64,000 nucleotides of DNA from Modicisalibacter ilicicola DSM 19980 (lineage in GTDB: Bacteria > Pseudomonadota > Gammaproteobacteria > Pseudomonadales > Halomonadaceae): positions 344,856-408,855 of the forward strand of contig NZ_FQUJ01000002.1 of the NCBI RefSeq assembly GCF_900128925.1, in the 5' to 3' direction. Shown here piece after piece: positions 38,735-48,885 of the stretch. Under the pieces are notes generated by a model, which was not told where the DNA came from, ran no database searches, and worked only from the letters and a program-made list of their open reading frames with translations. How positions within the stretch are numbered: the stretch's first letter is position 1; each line of letters begins with the position of its first letter. A program made the translations under genes and the position numbers.

Positions 38735-40585
38735 ATGCTCAACCGTTACCCCCTGTGGAAGTATCTGCTGATACTCATCGTGCTCGTGGTTGGGCTGATC
38801 TACGCCCTGCCCAATCTCTATCCCGAGGACCCCGCCGTCCAGATCAGCAGCTCGCGCAGCAACGTCACCCTCGACGAATCCCGGCTCGATCGGCTGCGCA
38901 ACGCCCTCGACGAGGCCGGCATCGACATCAAGGGCATCGACCCGCAAGCCAACGGTGCCTTGATTCGTCTGACCGATGCGGACGAGCAGCTCGAGGCACG
39001 CAACATCGTCAACGAGACCCTCGGCGACGAATTCACCGTGGCCCTCAACCTGGCGGAATCGACGCCGGCCTGGCTCGAGAGCCTGGGCGCCGCGCCCATG
39101 AACCTGGGGCTCGACCTGCGGGGCGGCGTGCACTTCGCCCTGGAAGTGGACATGGAAGCCGCCCTCACCCAGCGTCTCGAGGTCAATGCCAGCGCCATGC
39201 GGGAAAGCCTGCGGGACGAACGCATCCGCTACCGGGACACCACCGTCGAGGGGCGCACCCTGACGCTGACCTTCGCCAGCGAAGAGGACCGCAGCGAGGC
39301 CCGGAACATCATCCGTCGCGAATTCCCCGACTTCCAGTACGAGAATCGCGACGCCGGGCGCGGTGCGGTGCTGGCGATGACACTGACCGAGCAGCAGGTC
39401 AGCGAGATCCAGGACTACGCGATCAACCAAAACCTCACCACGCTGCGCAATCGCGTCAACGAACTGGGGGTCGCCGAGCCGCTGGTACAGCGCCAGGGGC
39501 CCAGCCGCATCGTCGTCGAACTGCCCGGGGTCCAGGATACCGCCGCCGCCAAGCGCGTGGTGGGCGCCACCGCCAATCTGGAGTTCCGCCTCGAGGCGCG
39601 CCCGGACACCCCGGCAAACGAGACCGAGACGCTCCCCTTCCGCAACAACGAGAATCGCACCGCCGAGCTGATGCGCGACGTCATCATCACCGGCGACAGC
39701 GTTTCCAGCGCCAGCCGCAGCTTCGACGAGAACGGACGCCCCCAGGTCAACATCAACCTGGACGGCACCGGCGGCACGCTGATGAACCGAGCGACACGTT
39801 CGAACATCGGCCGGTCCATGGCGGTCATCTACATCGACAACCAGACGCGCACGCGCACGGTGATGAAGGATGGCGAGCAGGTCGAGGAGCGCATTCCCTA
39901 TACCGAGCGCGGCATCATCAGCCTGGCCACCATCCAGAGCGCCCTGGGCAACAGCTTCCGCATCACCGGACTGGACTCCCCCACCGAAGCCGAGGAATTG
40001 GCCCTGCTGCTGCGTTCAGGCTCCCTGGCCGCCCCCATCTACTTCGTCGCCGAACGCACCATCGGCCCGAGCCTGGGCAAGGCCAACATCGAGCAGGGCA
40101 TCCTCTCCGTCGAGATCGGCATGCTGCTGGTGGTGGCCTTCATGCTGATCCGCTACAAGGCCTTCGGCGTGGTCGCCAACCTGGCCCTGGTGACCAACCT
40201 GGTGCTGCTGCTGGCGGCCCTGTCGATGCTCGGCGCCACCCTGACCCTGCCGGGCATCGCCGGCATCGTGCTGACCCTGGGGATGGCGGTGGATGCCAAC
40301 GTGCTGATCTTCGAGCGCATACGCGAGGAGCTGCGTGCCAGGATGCCGATCCAGCAGGCGATCCATGCCGGCTACGAGCGTGCCTTCACCTCGATCATCG
40401 ATGGCAACCTGACCACCCTGCTGGTGGCGGTGATCCTGTTCTCGATCGGCACCGGGCCGGTGAAGGGCTTCGCCGTGACCCTGTCGCTCGGCATCCTGAC
40501 CTCGATGTTCACCGGCATCCTGGTCTCCCGGGCGATGGTCAACCTGACCATCGGCGGCAAACCGATCAAGAAACTCTGGATTTGA
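38735..40585 (+). CDS. secD: protein translocase subunit SecD
   Basis: 616 residues. One N-terminal membrane helix, a large periplasmic P1 domain (including LGLDLRGGVHFALEVD), and five C-terminal helices of the RND-like fold with VDANVLIFERIREEL. Uses proton motive force with SecF to pull exported proteins into the periplasm. Start at 38735 (MLNRYPLWK) is the family start; the frame is open to 38684. Confidence 0.97.
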   Translation: MLNRYPLWKYLLILIVLVVGLIYALPNLYPEDPAVQISSSRSNVTLDESRLDRLRNALDEAGIDIKGIDPQANGALIRLTDADEQLEARNIVNETLGDEFTVALNLAESTPAWLESLGAAPMNLGLDLRGGVHFALEVDMEAALTQRLEVNASAMRESLRDERIRYRDTTVEGRTLTLTFASEEDRSEARNIIRREFPDFQYENRDAGRGAVLAMTLTEQQVSEIQDYAINQNLTTLRNRVNELGVAEPLVQRQGPSRIVVELPGVQDTAAAKRVVGATANLEFRLEARPDTPANETETLPFRNNENRTAELMRDVIITGDSVSSASRSFDENGRPQVNINLDGTGGTLMNRATRSNIGRSMAVIYIDNQTRTRTVMKDGEQVEERIPYTERGIISLATIQSALGNSFRITGLDSPTEAEELALLLRSGSLAAPIYFVAERTIGPSLGKANIEQGILSVEIGMLLVVAFMLIRYKAFGVVANLALVTNLVLLLAALSMLGATLTLPGIAGIVLTLGMAVDANVLIFERIREELRARMPIQQAIHAGYERAFTSIIDGNLTTLLVAVILFSIGTGPVKGFAVTLSLGILTSMFTGILVSRAMVNLTIGGKPIKKLWI

Positions 40586-40597
40586 GAGGCTAACGCG

Positions 40598-41506
40598 ATG
40601 CGACAGTTCGATTTCATGGGCAAGCGCCGCTATGCCTTCATTGCGTCCGGTGTCCTGCTGCTGGTGTCGGTGCTGACCCTGCTGTTCCAGCAACTCAACC
40701 TGGGGCTGGACTTCACCGGCGGCACCCTGGTCGAGGTACGCTACGCCAGCGCCCCGGCCCTGGACACGATTCGCCAGCTGCTCGAAGACGCCGGCTTCCG
40801 GGACGTCTCGGTACAGACCTTCGGTGCCACCAACGAGATACTGGTGCGCCTGCAGCAGGCCTTCGACCCGAACGTCGGCGATCAAGTCACGGAGATCCTG
40901 CGCCAGAGCGGCGAAAGCGTGAACCTGGTGCGCGCCGAGTTCGTCGGGGCCCAGGTCGGCGGGCAACTGCGCGACCAGAGCGGCCTGGGCATGCTGGTGG
41001 CGCTGGGCGTGGTGATGCTCTACGTGGCCTTTCGCTTCCAGTACAAGTTCGCCTTCGGCGCTCTGCTGGCGTTGATCCATGACGTGACCATCGTGCTCGG
41101 CGTGTTCTCGCTGTTCCAGCTCGAGTTCGACCTGACGGTGCTGGCGGCGATCCTGGCGGTGATCGGCTACTCCCTGAACGACACCATCATCGTCTACGAC
41201 CGCATTCGCGAAAACATCCGTAAGTCGCGCATCGACGACATGGCGGTGATCTTCAACGACTCGATCAACCAGACCCTGGCCCGCACCCTGGCCACCTCCG
41301 GCACCACCCTGCTGGTGCTGCTGGCACTGCTGCTGCTGGGCGGCGACATGATCCACAACTTCGCCCTGGCACTGATCATCGGCGTGATCATCGGTACCTT
41401 CTCGTCCGTGTACGTCGCCTCGGCGCTGCTGATCGCGATCAAGCTCGAGCGCGAGGATCTGATCCCGGCGAAGAAGGAGAATGCCGAGGAAGAAGAGCTG
41501 CCTTGA
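40598..41506 (+). CDS. secF: protein translocase subunit SecF
   Basis: 302 residues with six membrane segments and the SecF signatures LGLDFTGGTLVEV and GYSLNDTIIVYDRIREN. It starts 12 bp after secD. The operon ends just beyond, at a hairpin followed by a T-run. Confidence 0.97.
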   Translation: MRQFDFMGKRRYAFIASGVLLLVSVLTLLFQQLNLGLDFTGGTLVEVRYASAPALDTIRQLLEDAGFRDVSVQTFGATNEILVRLQQAFDPNVGDQVTEILRQSGESVNLVRAEFVGAQVGGQLRDQSGLGMLVALGVVMLYVAFRFQYKFAFGALLALIHDVTIVLGVFSLFQLEFDLTVLAAILAVIGYSLNDTIIVYDRIRENIRKSRIDDMAVIFNDSINQTLARTLATSGTTLLVLLALLLLGGDMIHNFALALIIGVIIGTFSSVYVASALLIAIKLEREDLIPAKKENAEEEELP

Positions 41507-41532
41507 GCCACTTCCTTTGCCGATAAGACTCG

Positions 41533-42975
<1,443 letters not shown>

Positions 42976-42987
42976 GAACGCTCCCGC

Positions 42988-43062
42988 GCGATTCACATAT
43001 GCATCAAACAATACACAGGTGAATCGCCGGACACCAGTGACGATGCACTCATGAATCATTCA
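42988..43062. promoter_or_regulatory. upstream activator site candidates
   Basis: A perfect 9-bp inverted repeat (GCGATTCAC at 42988-42996 with GTGAATCGC at 43019-43027) and an 11-bp palindrome TGAATCATTCA (43052-43062) share the half-site TGAATC/GATTCA. They lie 37-111 bp upstream of the -24/-12 element, the position of enhancers for sigma-54 activators. Confidence 0.5.
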
Positions 43063-43098
43063 GCGCCCGAGCCGCTTCAAGAACAGAACCTTACAAGT

Positions 43099-43114
43099 TG
43101 GCACGTTTCTCGCA
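43099..43114 (+). promoter_or_regulatory. sigma-54 (-24/-12) promoter
   Basis: TGGCACG, four bases, then TCGCA: matches the consensus TGGCACGnnnnTTGCA with one mismatch and exact spacing. It is 61 bp before the ureohydrolase start, downstream of a divergent sigma-54 activator gene. Confidence 0.78.
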
Positions 43115-43174
43115 TGATAAATGCACAACACATCGACAAGGGTGATCGAACCCTTTTTCAAGGAAGCGACCCAC

Positions 43175-44128
43175 ATGAGCGACAAGACCCTCAACCAGCC
43201 CCTGGGCGGCAACGAGATGCCCCGCTTCGGCGGCCCGGCCACCATGATGCGCCTGCCGACCCAGTCGAGTGCCGCCGGCCTGGACGCGGCATTCATCGGC
43301 GTGCCCATGGACATCGGCACTTCCAATCGCCCCGGCACCCGCCTGGGACCGCGCCAGATTCGCGACGAGTCGCGCATGTTGCGCCCCTACAACATGGCGA
43401 CCCGGGCCGCGCCCTTCGACAGCCTGCAGGTGGCGGACATCGGCGACGTGCCGATCAATACTTTCAACCTGCCCAGGAATCTCGACATCATCACCGACTA
43501 CTATGATGAGGTGCTCGCCCAGGATTGCGTGCCGCTGACCCTGGGCGGTGATCACACCCTGACCTGGCCGCTGCTGCGGGCCATCGCCAAGAAGCATGGT
43601 CCGGTCGGCCTGATCCATGTCGATGCCCACGCCGATGTCAACGAACACATGTTCGGCGAACCCGTGGCCCATGGCTGCCCCTTCCGCCGGGCGCAGGAGG
43701 AAGGCCTGCTGGACAGCCGGCGAGTGGTGCAGATCGGCCTGCGCGGCACCGGCTACGCCGCCGACGATTTCGACTGGTGTCGCGAACAGGGATTCCGGGT
43801 GGTACAGGCCGAGGAGTGCTGGTACAAGTCGCTGGCCCCCCTGATGGCCGAGGTCCGCGAGCAGATGGGTGACGGCCCGGTGTACATCTCCTTCGATATC
43901 GATGGCCTGGACCCCTCGGTGGCGCCCGGCACCGGCACCGTCGAGATGGGCGGCCTCACCGCCCAGCAGGGACTCGAGATCGTGCGTGGCGCCTGGGGGC
44001 TGAATGTGGTCGGCGGCGATCTGGTGGAAGTCTCGCCCCCCTACGATCCCAGCGGCAACACGGCACTGATGGGTGCAACGCTGCTCTACGAAATGCTGTG
44101 CGTGCTGCCCGGCGTGCAGCGCCGCTAA
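43175..44128 (+). CDS. gbuA: ureohydrolase, guanidinobutyrase/agmatinase family
   Basis: 317 residues of the arginase/agmatinase superfamily. The manganese ligands are in LGGDHTLTWP, HVDAHADVNEHM and SFDIDGLDPSVAPGTGT. The start LNQPLGGNEMPRFGGPATMM and the end YEMLCVLPGVQRR agree with my memory of Pseudomonas GbuA, which converts 4-guanidinobutyrate to GABA and urea. The neighbouring decarboxylase and aldehyde dehydrogenase would supply exactly that substrate, supporting guanidinobutyrase over agmatinase. Start at 43175 has AAGGA upstream; the frame is open to 43121. Confidence 0.9.
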   Translation: MSDKTLNQPLGGNEMPRFGGPATMMRLPTQSSAAGLDAAFIGVPMDIGTSNRPGTRLGPRQIRDESRMLRPYNMATRAAPFDSLQVADIGDVPINTFNLPRNLDIITDYYDEVLAQDCVPLTLGGDHTLTWPLLRAIAKKHGPVGLIHVDAHADVNEHMFGEPVAHGCPFRRAQEEGLLDSRRVVQIGLRGTGYAADDFDWCREQGFRVVQAEECWYKSLAPLMAEVREQMGDGPVYISFDIDGLDPSVAPGTGTVEMGGLTAQQGLEIVRGAWGLNVVGGDLVEVSPPYDPSGNTALMGATLLYEMLCVLPGVQRR

Positions 44129-44162
44129 ACCTCAACCCCAGAACAACAAGGGAGTACTTCCC

Positions 44163-45548
44163 ATGGTTTCTCCAGTGGAAACGTCCACGGGTCCCTATGA
44201 CCTCAAGGGCGGCAAGTTCAGTCGTCGCGGGCTGCTCAAGTTTCTGATCCCCTCTTTGATCGGGATCGGCATGTTCCTGATACCCTTCGCCTCGGGCGAG
44301 AGCATCAACATCGGCATGGGGTTCCTGGCCGATGGCCTGAAGGCCCTGCTGGGCGAAGCCCTGCCGCCGCTGGCCGCCCTGATCCTGTGTATCTCCGCAG
44401 TGGTGACCGTGCTCGTCAAGCTCACTCGACCGACCTGGCTCAAGGGGTCGCTCAGGGAGCTGTTCGATGTCGATTGGCTGTGGCTCGCCCTGCGGGCGCT
44501 GGGCGCCCTCTTCGCGGTCATGACGCTGTTTCAGGTAGGCCCCGGGGTCATCATCGCCTCGACCACCGGCGGCGTGATGCTCAACGATCTGGCGCCGGTG
44601 CTGTTGACGTTCTTCTTCTTCGCCGCCCTGCTGCTGCCGTTCCTGGTCGACTTCGGCTTCATGGAGTTCATCGGCAGCCTGGTGCGCAAGCCGTTTCGCA
44701 TGATCTTCGGCCTGCCGGGACGCAGCGCCATCGATGCCACCGCCTCCTGGATGGGCTCCGGCACCGTGGGCGTGCTGATCACCACCCAGCAGTACGAACA
44801 GGGCTACTACAACCAGCGCGAGGCCGCGGCGATCGCCACCAACTTCTCCATCGTCTCCATCGCCTTCGCCCTGCTGGTCGCCTCCTTCATCAAGATCAAC
44901 CACCTGTTCATCGAGTTCTATCTCACGGTACTGGTCGCCGGCCTGATCGCCGCCGTCATCGTGCCGCGCCTGCCGCCGCTGTCGCGCAAGTCGAACCGCT
45001 ACCACGAGCCGGTGGGCTGCCAGATCGCCGAGGAGAGCACCGGCGGCATGGGCATCCTGCGCTTCAGCCTGGCCCAGGCCGTGGCCCGGGCCGAGAAGTC
45101 GCCGGGGCCGGGCCAGCTGGTCCGCATCGCCCTGTTCAACGTCGCCGACATCTTCTTCGGACTGTTGCCCCTGGTCGTGGCCATCGGCACCGTGGCACTG
45201 GTGCTGGCCGAGTTCACGCCGCTGTTCACCTGGCTCTCCTATCCGATGGTGCCGGTCCTGGAGTGGCTGGGGATTCCCGAAGCCCAGGCCGCCGCCCCGG
45301 CGACACTGGTCGGCTTCGCCGACATGTTCCTGCCGGCGGTACTGGCCACCAACATCGAGAGCGAGCTGACCCGCTTCGTGATCGCCTGCCTGTCGCTGAC
45401 CCAGCTGATCTACATGTCGGAAATCGGCGCCCTGCTGCTGAAGTCGAAGATACCGCTCAAGCTGTGGGAACTGCTGGCGATCTTCCTGCTGCGCACCGCG
45501 ATCACCCTGCCAATCATCGCGTTGATCGCCCACGTCTTCGTGTTTTGA
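44163..45548 (+). CDS. YjiH family membrane protein (nucleoside-recognition/Gate domain)
   Basis: 461 residues, about ten membrane segments, with Gate-domain blocks (STTGGVMLNDLAPVLLTFF and AIDATASWMGSGTVGVLIT). YjiH-like proteins are uncharacterised carriers. The position between the ureohydrolase and the decarboxylase suggests it moves arginine, guanidinobutyrate or GABA; this is inference. Start at 44163 with GGGAG upstream. Its stop codon abuts the hairpin element copy B. Confidence 0.88.
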   Translation: MVSPVETSTGPYDLKGGKFSRRGLLKFLIPSLIGIGMFLIPFASGESINIGMGFLADGLKALLGEALPPLAALILCISAVVTVLVKLTRPTWLKGSLRELFDVDWLWLALRALGALFAVMTLFQVGPGVIIASTTGGVMLNDLAPVLLTFFFFAALLLPFLVDFGFMEFIGSLVRKPFRMIFGLPGRSAIDATASWMGSGTVGVLITTQQYEQGYYNQREAAAIATNFSIVSIAFALLVASFIKINHLFIEFYLTVLVAGLIAAVIVPRLPPLSRKSNRYHEPVGCQIAEESTGGMGILRFSLAQAVARAEKSPGPGQLVRIALFNVADIFFGLLPLVVAIGTVALVLAEFTPLFTWLSYPMVPVLEWLGIPEAQAAAPATLVGFADMFLPAVLATNIESELTRFVIACLSLTQLIYMSEIGALLLKSKIPLKLWELLAIFLLRTAITLPIIALIAHVFVF

Positions 45549-45672
45549 GGAAAAATGCCTGTGCTCGATCATACTGCGTTAAAAATCAGCTCAAGATGCT
45601 CATTTACGACTTGTAAACTCCGCTCTTTCGCTGATTTTTGCCTTGTCTGATCTTCGCTCACCGACTTTTCCT
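45548..45672 (-). repeat. dispersed hairpin element, copy B
   Basis: Reverse-orientation copy of the element at 24010-24156, about 75-80% identical in the core by eye. Ends pair as AGGAAAA/TTTTCCT (45548-45554 with 45666-45672), a different sequence from copy A's ends but still self-complementary. The left end coincides with the last base of the YjiH-family stop codon. It separates the transporter from the decarboxylase within one operon. A further 7-bp hairpin (45675-45681/45685-45691) follows. Confidence 0.85.
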
Positions 45673-45712
45673 TACCTTGGTTTGACCAAGGCAAATGGAG
45701 GGACTTGCTTAC

Positions 45713-47320
45713 ATGACCTGTGCCGAACTGCTGATCCGCCTGCTGCGCGAACGCTACGATGTCGATACGGTGTTCGGCATCCCCGGGGTGCACACCGTGG
45801 AGCTGTACCGCGGGCTGGAGGGAAGCGATATTCGCCATGTCACCCCGCGTCATGAACAGGGCGCGGGCTTCATGGCCGACGGCTACGCCCGGGCCAGCGG
45901 CAAGCCGGGGGTCTGCCTGATCATCACCGGCCCCGGCATGACCAACATCGCCACCGCCATGGGCCAGGCGCTCGCCGATTCGATCCCCATGCTGGTGATT
46001 TCCAGCGTCAATCGCCGCGACACCCTGGGCCGAGGTCAGGGGCGGCTGCACGAGCTGCCCAGCCAGCAGCAGATGCTGGCCGGGGTGTCGCGCTTCAGCC
46101 ATACCCTGCTCGACCCCGGCGCCCTGACCGAAGTGCTGGCCCGCGCCTTCGCCATCTTCGCTTCGGCGCGCCCGGGGCCGGTGCATATCGAGATTCCCAT
46201 CGATCTGTTCGACGCCCCGGTCGAACCGCCAACTGCGTGGCAGGCACCGCGGCTGTTCCGTCCGGCGCCCGACCCCCGGGGCCTGGCGATTGCTGCCGAC
46301 TGGCTGCACGAAGCGCAGCGCCCGCTGGTCCTGCTCGGCGGCGGCTGCGTGGACGCCCCCGAGGCGGCACGCGCGCTGGTCGAGCGGCTCGATGCCCCCG
46401 TGCTGACCACGATCAACGCCAAGGGACTGCTGGGCATCGACCACCCGCTGGACCTGGGCGCCAACGGCGCCCTGGCACCGGCGCGAGAACTGGCCCTGAA
46501 TGCCGACGTGATTCTCGCCGTAGGCACCGAGCTCGGCGAGACCGATTACGACGTGGTCTTCGATGACGGTTTCGAACTCGCCGGGCGGCTGATTCGCATT
46601 GATATCGACCCGCAGCAGCTGGCACGCAACCAGACCGCCAGCCTGGGGCTGGTCGGCGATGCCGCTCGTGCCCTGGAACTGCTGCTCGAGCACCTTCCCC
46701 GACCGCTGTCCCGGGAGGGCGCGAAGCGTGCCTGCACCATTCGCGACGCCCTGGCACTGGACACCGACCCGGCCTTCGCCGATTTCGTGCCACTGTTTTC
46801 TACCCTTCGCGAGGCCCTGCCCGAGGCGATTCTGGTGGGGGACTCCACCGCCCCGGTGTATGCCGGCAACCATCTGGTCTCGCAATCGGCGCCACGGCGC
46901 TTCTTCAATGCCTCCACCGGCTACGGCACCCTCGGCTACGGCCTGCCGGCGGCCCTCGGTGCCGCCCTGGCCAAGCCCGAATTGCCGGTGGTGGCGCTGG
47001 TTGGCGATGGCGGCGTGATGTTCACCCTGAGCGAGCTGGCCACCGCCGTGGAGGAGCGCCTGCCGGTGATCGTGGTGCTGTGGCACAACGCCGGCTACGA
47101 GGAGATCCGCCGCTACATGGACGCCCACGAGGTGCCCCGGCTGGGTGTCGATCTCCAGGCACCGGACTTTCAGCAGGTCGCCGCCGGGTTCGGCTGCACG
47201 TCCCTGCGGGTCGACAGCCCGGCAGCCCTGGCCGAGGCGCTGTGCGGGCGTCCCGATGGGCCGATGCTGGTCGAAGTGGATGCGCGGGCCTGGCACAACG
47301 CATTGCAGGCAACCAGCTGA
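45713..47320 (+). CDS. aruI: thiamine-diphosphate enzyme, AruI-like 5-guanidino-2-oxopentanoate decarboxylase
   Basis: 535 residues of the acetolactate-synthase-like ThDP family. The catalytic Glu lies in RHEQGAGFMADGYAR (about 46), the central domain spans about 195-330, and the ThDP/Mg motif runs from VGDGGVMFTL to VVLWHN (about 425-455). Pseudomonas AruI decarboxylates 2-ketoarginine to 4-guanidinobutyraldehyde in the arginine transaminase route. Flanking genes supply the next two steps, supporting this role; acetolactate synthase is less likely, as no regulatory subunit is present. Start at 45713 with GGAGGG ten bases upstream; 45695 is an in-frame alternative. Confidence 0.85.
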   Translation: MTCAELLIRLLRERYDVDTVFGIPGVHTVELYRGLEGSDIRHVTPRHEQGAGFMADGYARASGKPGVCLIITGPGMTNIATAMGQALADSIPMLVISSVNRRDTLGRGQGRLHELPSQQQMLAGVSRFSHTLLDPGALTEVLARAFAIFASARPGPVHIEIPIDLFDAPVEPPTAWQAPRLFRPAPDPRGLAIAADWLHEAQRPLVLLGGGCVDAPEAARALVERLDAPVLTTINAKGLLGIDHPLDLGANGALAPARELALNADVILAVGTELGETDYDVVFDDGFELAGRLIRIDIDPQQLARNQTASLGLVGDAARALELLLEHLPRPLSREGAKRACTIRDALALDTDPAFADFVPLFSTLREALPEAILVGDSTAPVYAGNHLVSQSAPRRFFNASTGYGTLGYGLPAALGAALAKPELPVVALVGDGGVMFTLSELATAVEERLPVIVVLWHNAGYEEIRRYMDAHEVPRLGVDLQAPDFQQVAAGFGCTSLRVDSPAALAEALCGRPDGPMLVEVDARAWHNALQATS

Positions 47321-47355
47321 CGCTACTTTACGATCATGGTTCTGAAGGAGATTCC

Positions 47356-48816
47356 ATGCAACGCCTCGACCAGCAATTCATCGACAACCAGTGGGTGCCC
47401 TCCCGGGGCTCGCGCCGCCTGCCGGTCACCAATCCCTACAGCGAGGAAGTGATCGCCGAGGTCACCGCCGGCGACAGCGCCGACGTGGAGGCGGCCGTGG
47501 CCGCGGCACAACGCGCCCTGCCGGGTTGGCGAGCGCTGACGGGGGCGCAGCGGGCCGTCCATCTGGAGGGCTTTGCCCAGGGGCTGACGAAGCGACGTGA
47601 CGAGCTGATTCGCCTGTCATCGACCAATAACGGCAAGGTGCTGGCCGAGGCGGCGATCGATCTGGACGATGCCATCGCCTGCTATCGCTACTATGCCGGT
47701 CAGGCCCGCGCCCTGGATGCGCGCCAGGGAACGCCGGTCACGCTGGAGATGGAAGATGTCGAGGCGCTCGCCTATTTCGATCCGGTCGGCGTGGTGGGGC
47801 TGATCACCCCCTGGAATTTCCCGCTGGTGACCAGTGCCTGGAAACTCGCCCCGGCCCTGGCCGCCGGCTGCACGGCGGTCCTCAAGCCCTCGGAGGTCAC
47901 CCCGCTGCCCGAACAGGTGTTGGCCGAGATCGCCCTGGAAGTCGATCTTCCGCCCGGGGTGTTCAACCTGGTGCATGGCGACGGCGAGGGGGTCGGGGCT
48001 CCGCTGGCGTCCCACCGTGATGTCGACAAGGTGTCGTTCACCGGCAGCAACCGGGTCGGCGAGGCGGTGATGCGTGCCGCTGCCGAGGGCAGCCGGGGCA
48101 TCTCGCTGGAACTGGGCGGCAAGTCCCCGATCCTGGTGATGGACGACGCCGAGGTCGAGCAGGCCGCCGACTACGTGATGGCCGGCCTCTATTTCAACGC
48201 CGGCCAGATCTGTTCCGCCACCTCGCGCCTGCTGGTCCATGAACGGATTGCCGAGGCGTTGTACGCGGTGCTGGGCGAGCGCATCGATGCACTGCGGTTC
48301 GGCGACCCGCTGGACGAAACCACCGGCATGGGGCCGCTGACCAGCGCCCGACAGCGCGACGCCGTCAACGGCTACCTGGCCATCGCCGCCCGGGAGGGGC
48401 TGACGCCGGTGCGCGATTCCCGCGACCGCGAACTGCCCGCCCGGGGCTTCTTCGTCGCCCCCACGCTGTACCGGGACGTGCCCCTCGACAGCCGCCTGTG
48501 GCGAGAGGAGATCTTCGGCCCCGTGCTCTGCGGCCATGCCGTGACCAGCGAGCAGGAAGCCATCGAGCTGGCCAACGACAGCGACTTCGGCCTGGCCGCC
48601 ACCGTGGTCAGCGGCGACCCCGAGCGGGCCAGGCGCATCGGCCGCCAGCTACAGGCCGGCAGCATCTGGTTCAACAGCGAACAACTGGTCCTGCCACAGA
48701 CCGCCTGGGGTGGCTTCAAGCGCAGTGGCATCGGCCGCGAACTGGGCCCCTGGGGCCTGGCCAGCTATCAGGAGGTCAAGCATGTCATCGGCCCGTCCGC
48801 CCAGGTGCCCCCCTGA
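47356..48816 (+). CDS. aldehyde dehydrogenase, probable 4-guanidinobutyraldehyde (aminoaldehyde) dehydrogenase
   Basis: 486 residues. NAD-binding TPWNFPLVTSAWKLAPAL, catalytic Glu in SLELGGKSP (about 255) and Cys in AGQICSATSRL (about 289). The QICSATSR wording is typical of aminoaldehyde/betaine-aldehyde dehydrogenases, which oxidise cationic omega-amino aldehydes. In this operon the natural substrate would be 4-guanidinobutyraldehyde from AruI, giving the ureohydrolase substrate. Start at 47356 with AAGGAG. Followed by a strong terminator. Confidence 0.9.
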   Translation: MQRLDQQFIDNQWVPSRGSRRLPVTNPYSEEVIAEVTAGDSADVEAAVAAAQRALPGWRALTGAQRAVHLEGFAQGLTKRRDELIRLSSTNNGKVLAEAAIDLDDAIACYRYYAGQARALDARQGTPVTLEMEDVEALAYFDPVGVVGLITPWNFPLVTSAWKLAPALAAGCTAVLKPSEVTPLPEQVLAEIALEVDLPPGVFNLVHGDGEGVGAPLASHRDVDKVSFTGSNRVGEAVMRAAAEGSRGISLELGGKSPILVMDDAEVEQAADYVMAGLYFNAGQICSATSRLLVHERIAEALYAVLGERIDALRFGDPLDETTGMGPLTSARQRDAVNGYLAIAAREGLTPVRDSRDRELPARGFFVAPTLYRDVPLDSRLWREEIFGPVLCGHAVTSEQEAIELANDSDFGLAATVVSGDPERARRIGRQLQAGSIWFNSEQLVLPQTAWGGFKRSGIGRELGPWGLASYQEVKHVIGPSAQVPP

Positions 48817-48819
48817 ACG

Positions 48820-48852
48820 CACGAACCCCCGCTCGACGAGCGGGGGTTCGTG
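48820..48852 (+). terminator. terminator after the guanidinobutyrate operon
   Basis: Perfect 14-bp stem (CACGAACCCCCGCT at 48820-48833 with 48839-48852) and a five-base loop, four bases after the dehydrogenase stop. The T-run is weak on both strands; it lies between convergent genes and may serve both. Confidence 0.75.
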
Positions 48853-48885
48853 TTCCGATGCGACTGTGCCAGCCCCGGGCACTGC

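Noticed and set aside
45569-47296. Minus-strand frame ending in a short peptide similar to one at 24032-24220
   Set aside because: The similarity arises because both read through the hairpin repeat element; the rest is antisense of the decarboxylase gene. Such peptides are artefacts of the repeat.
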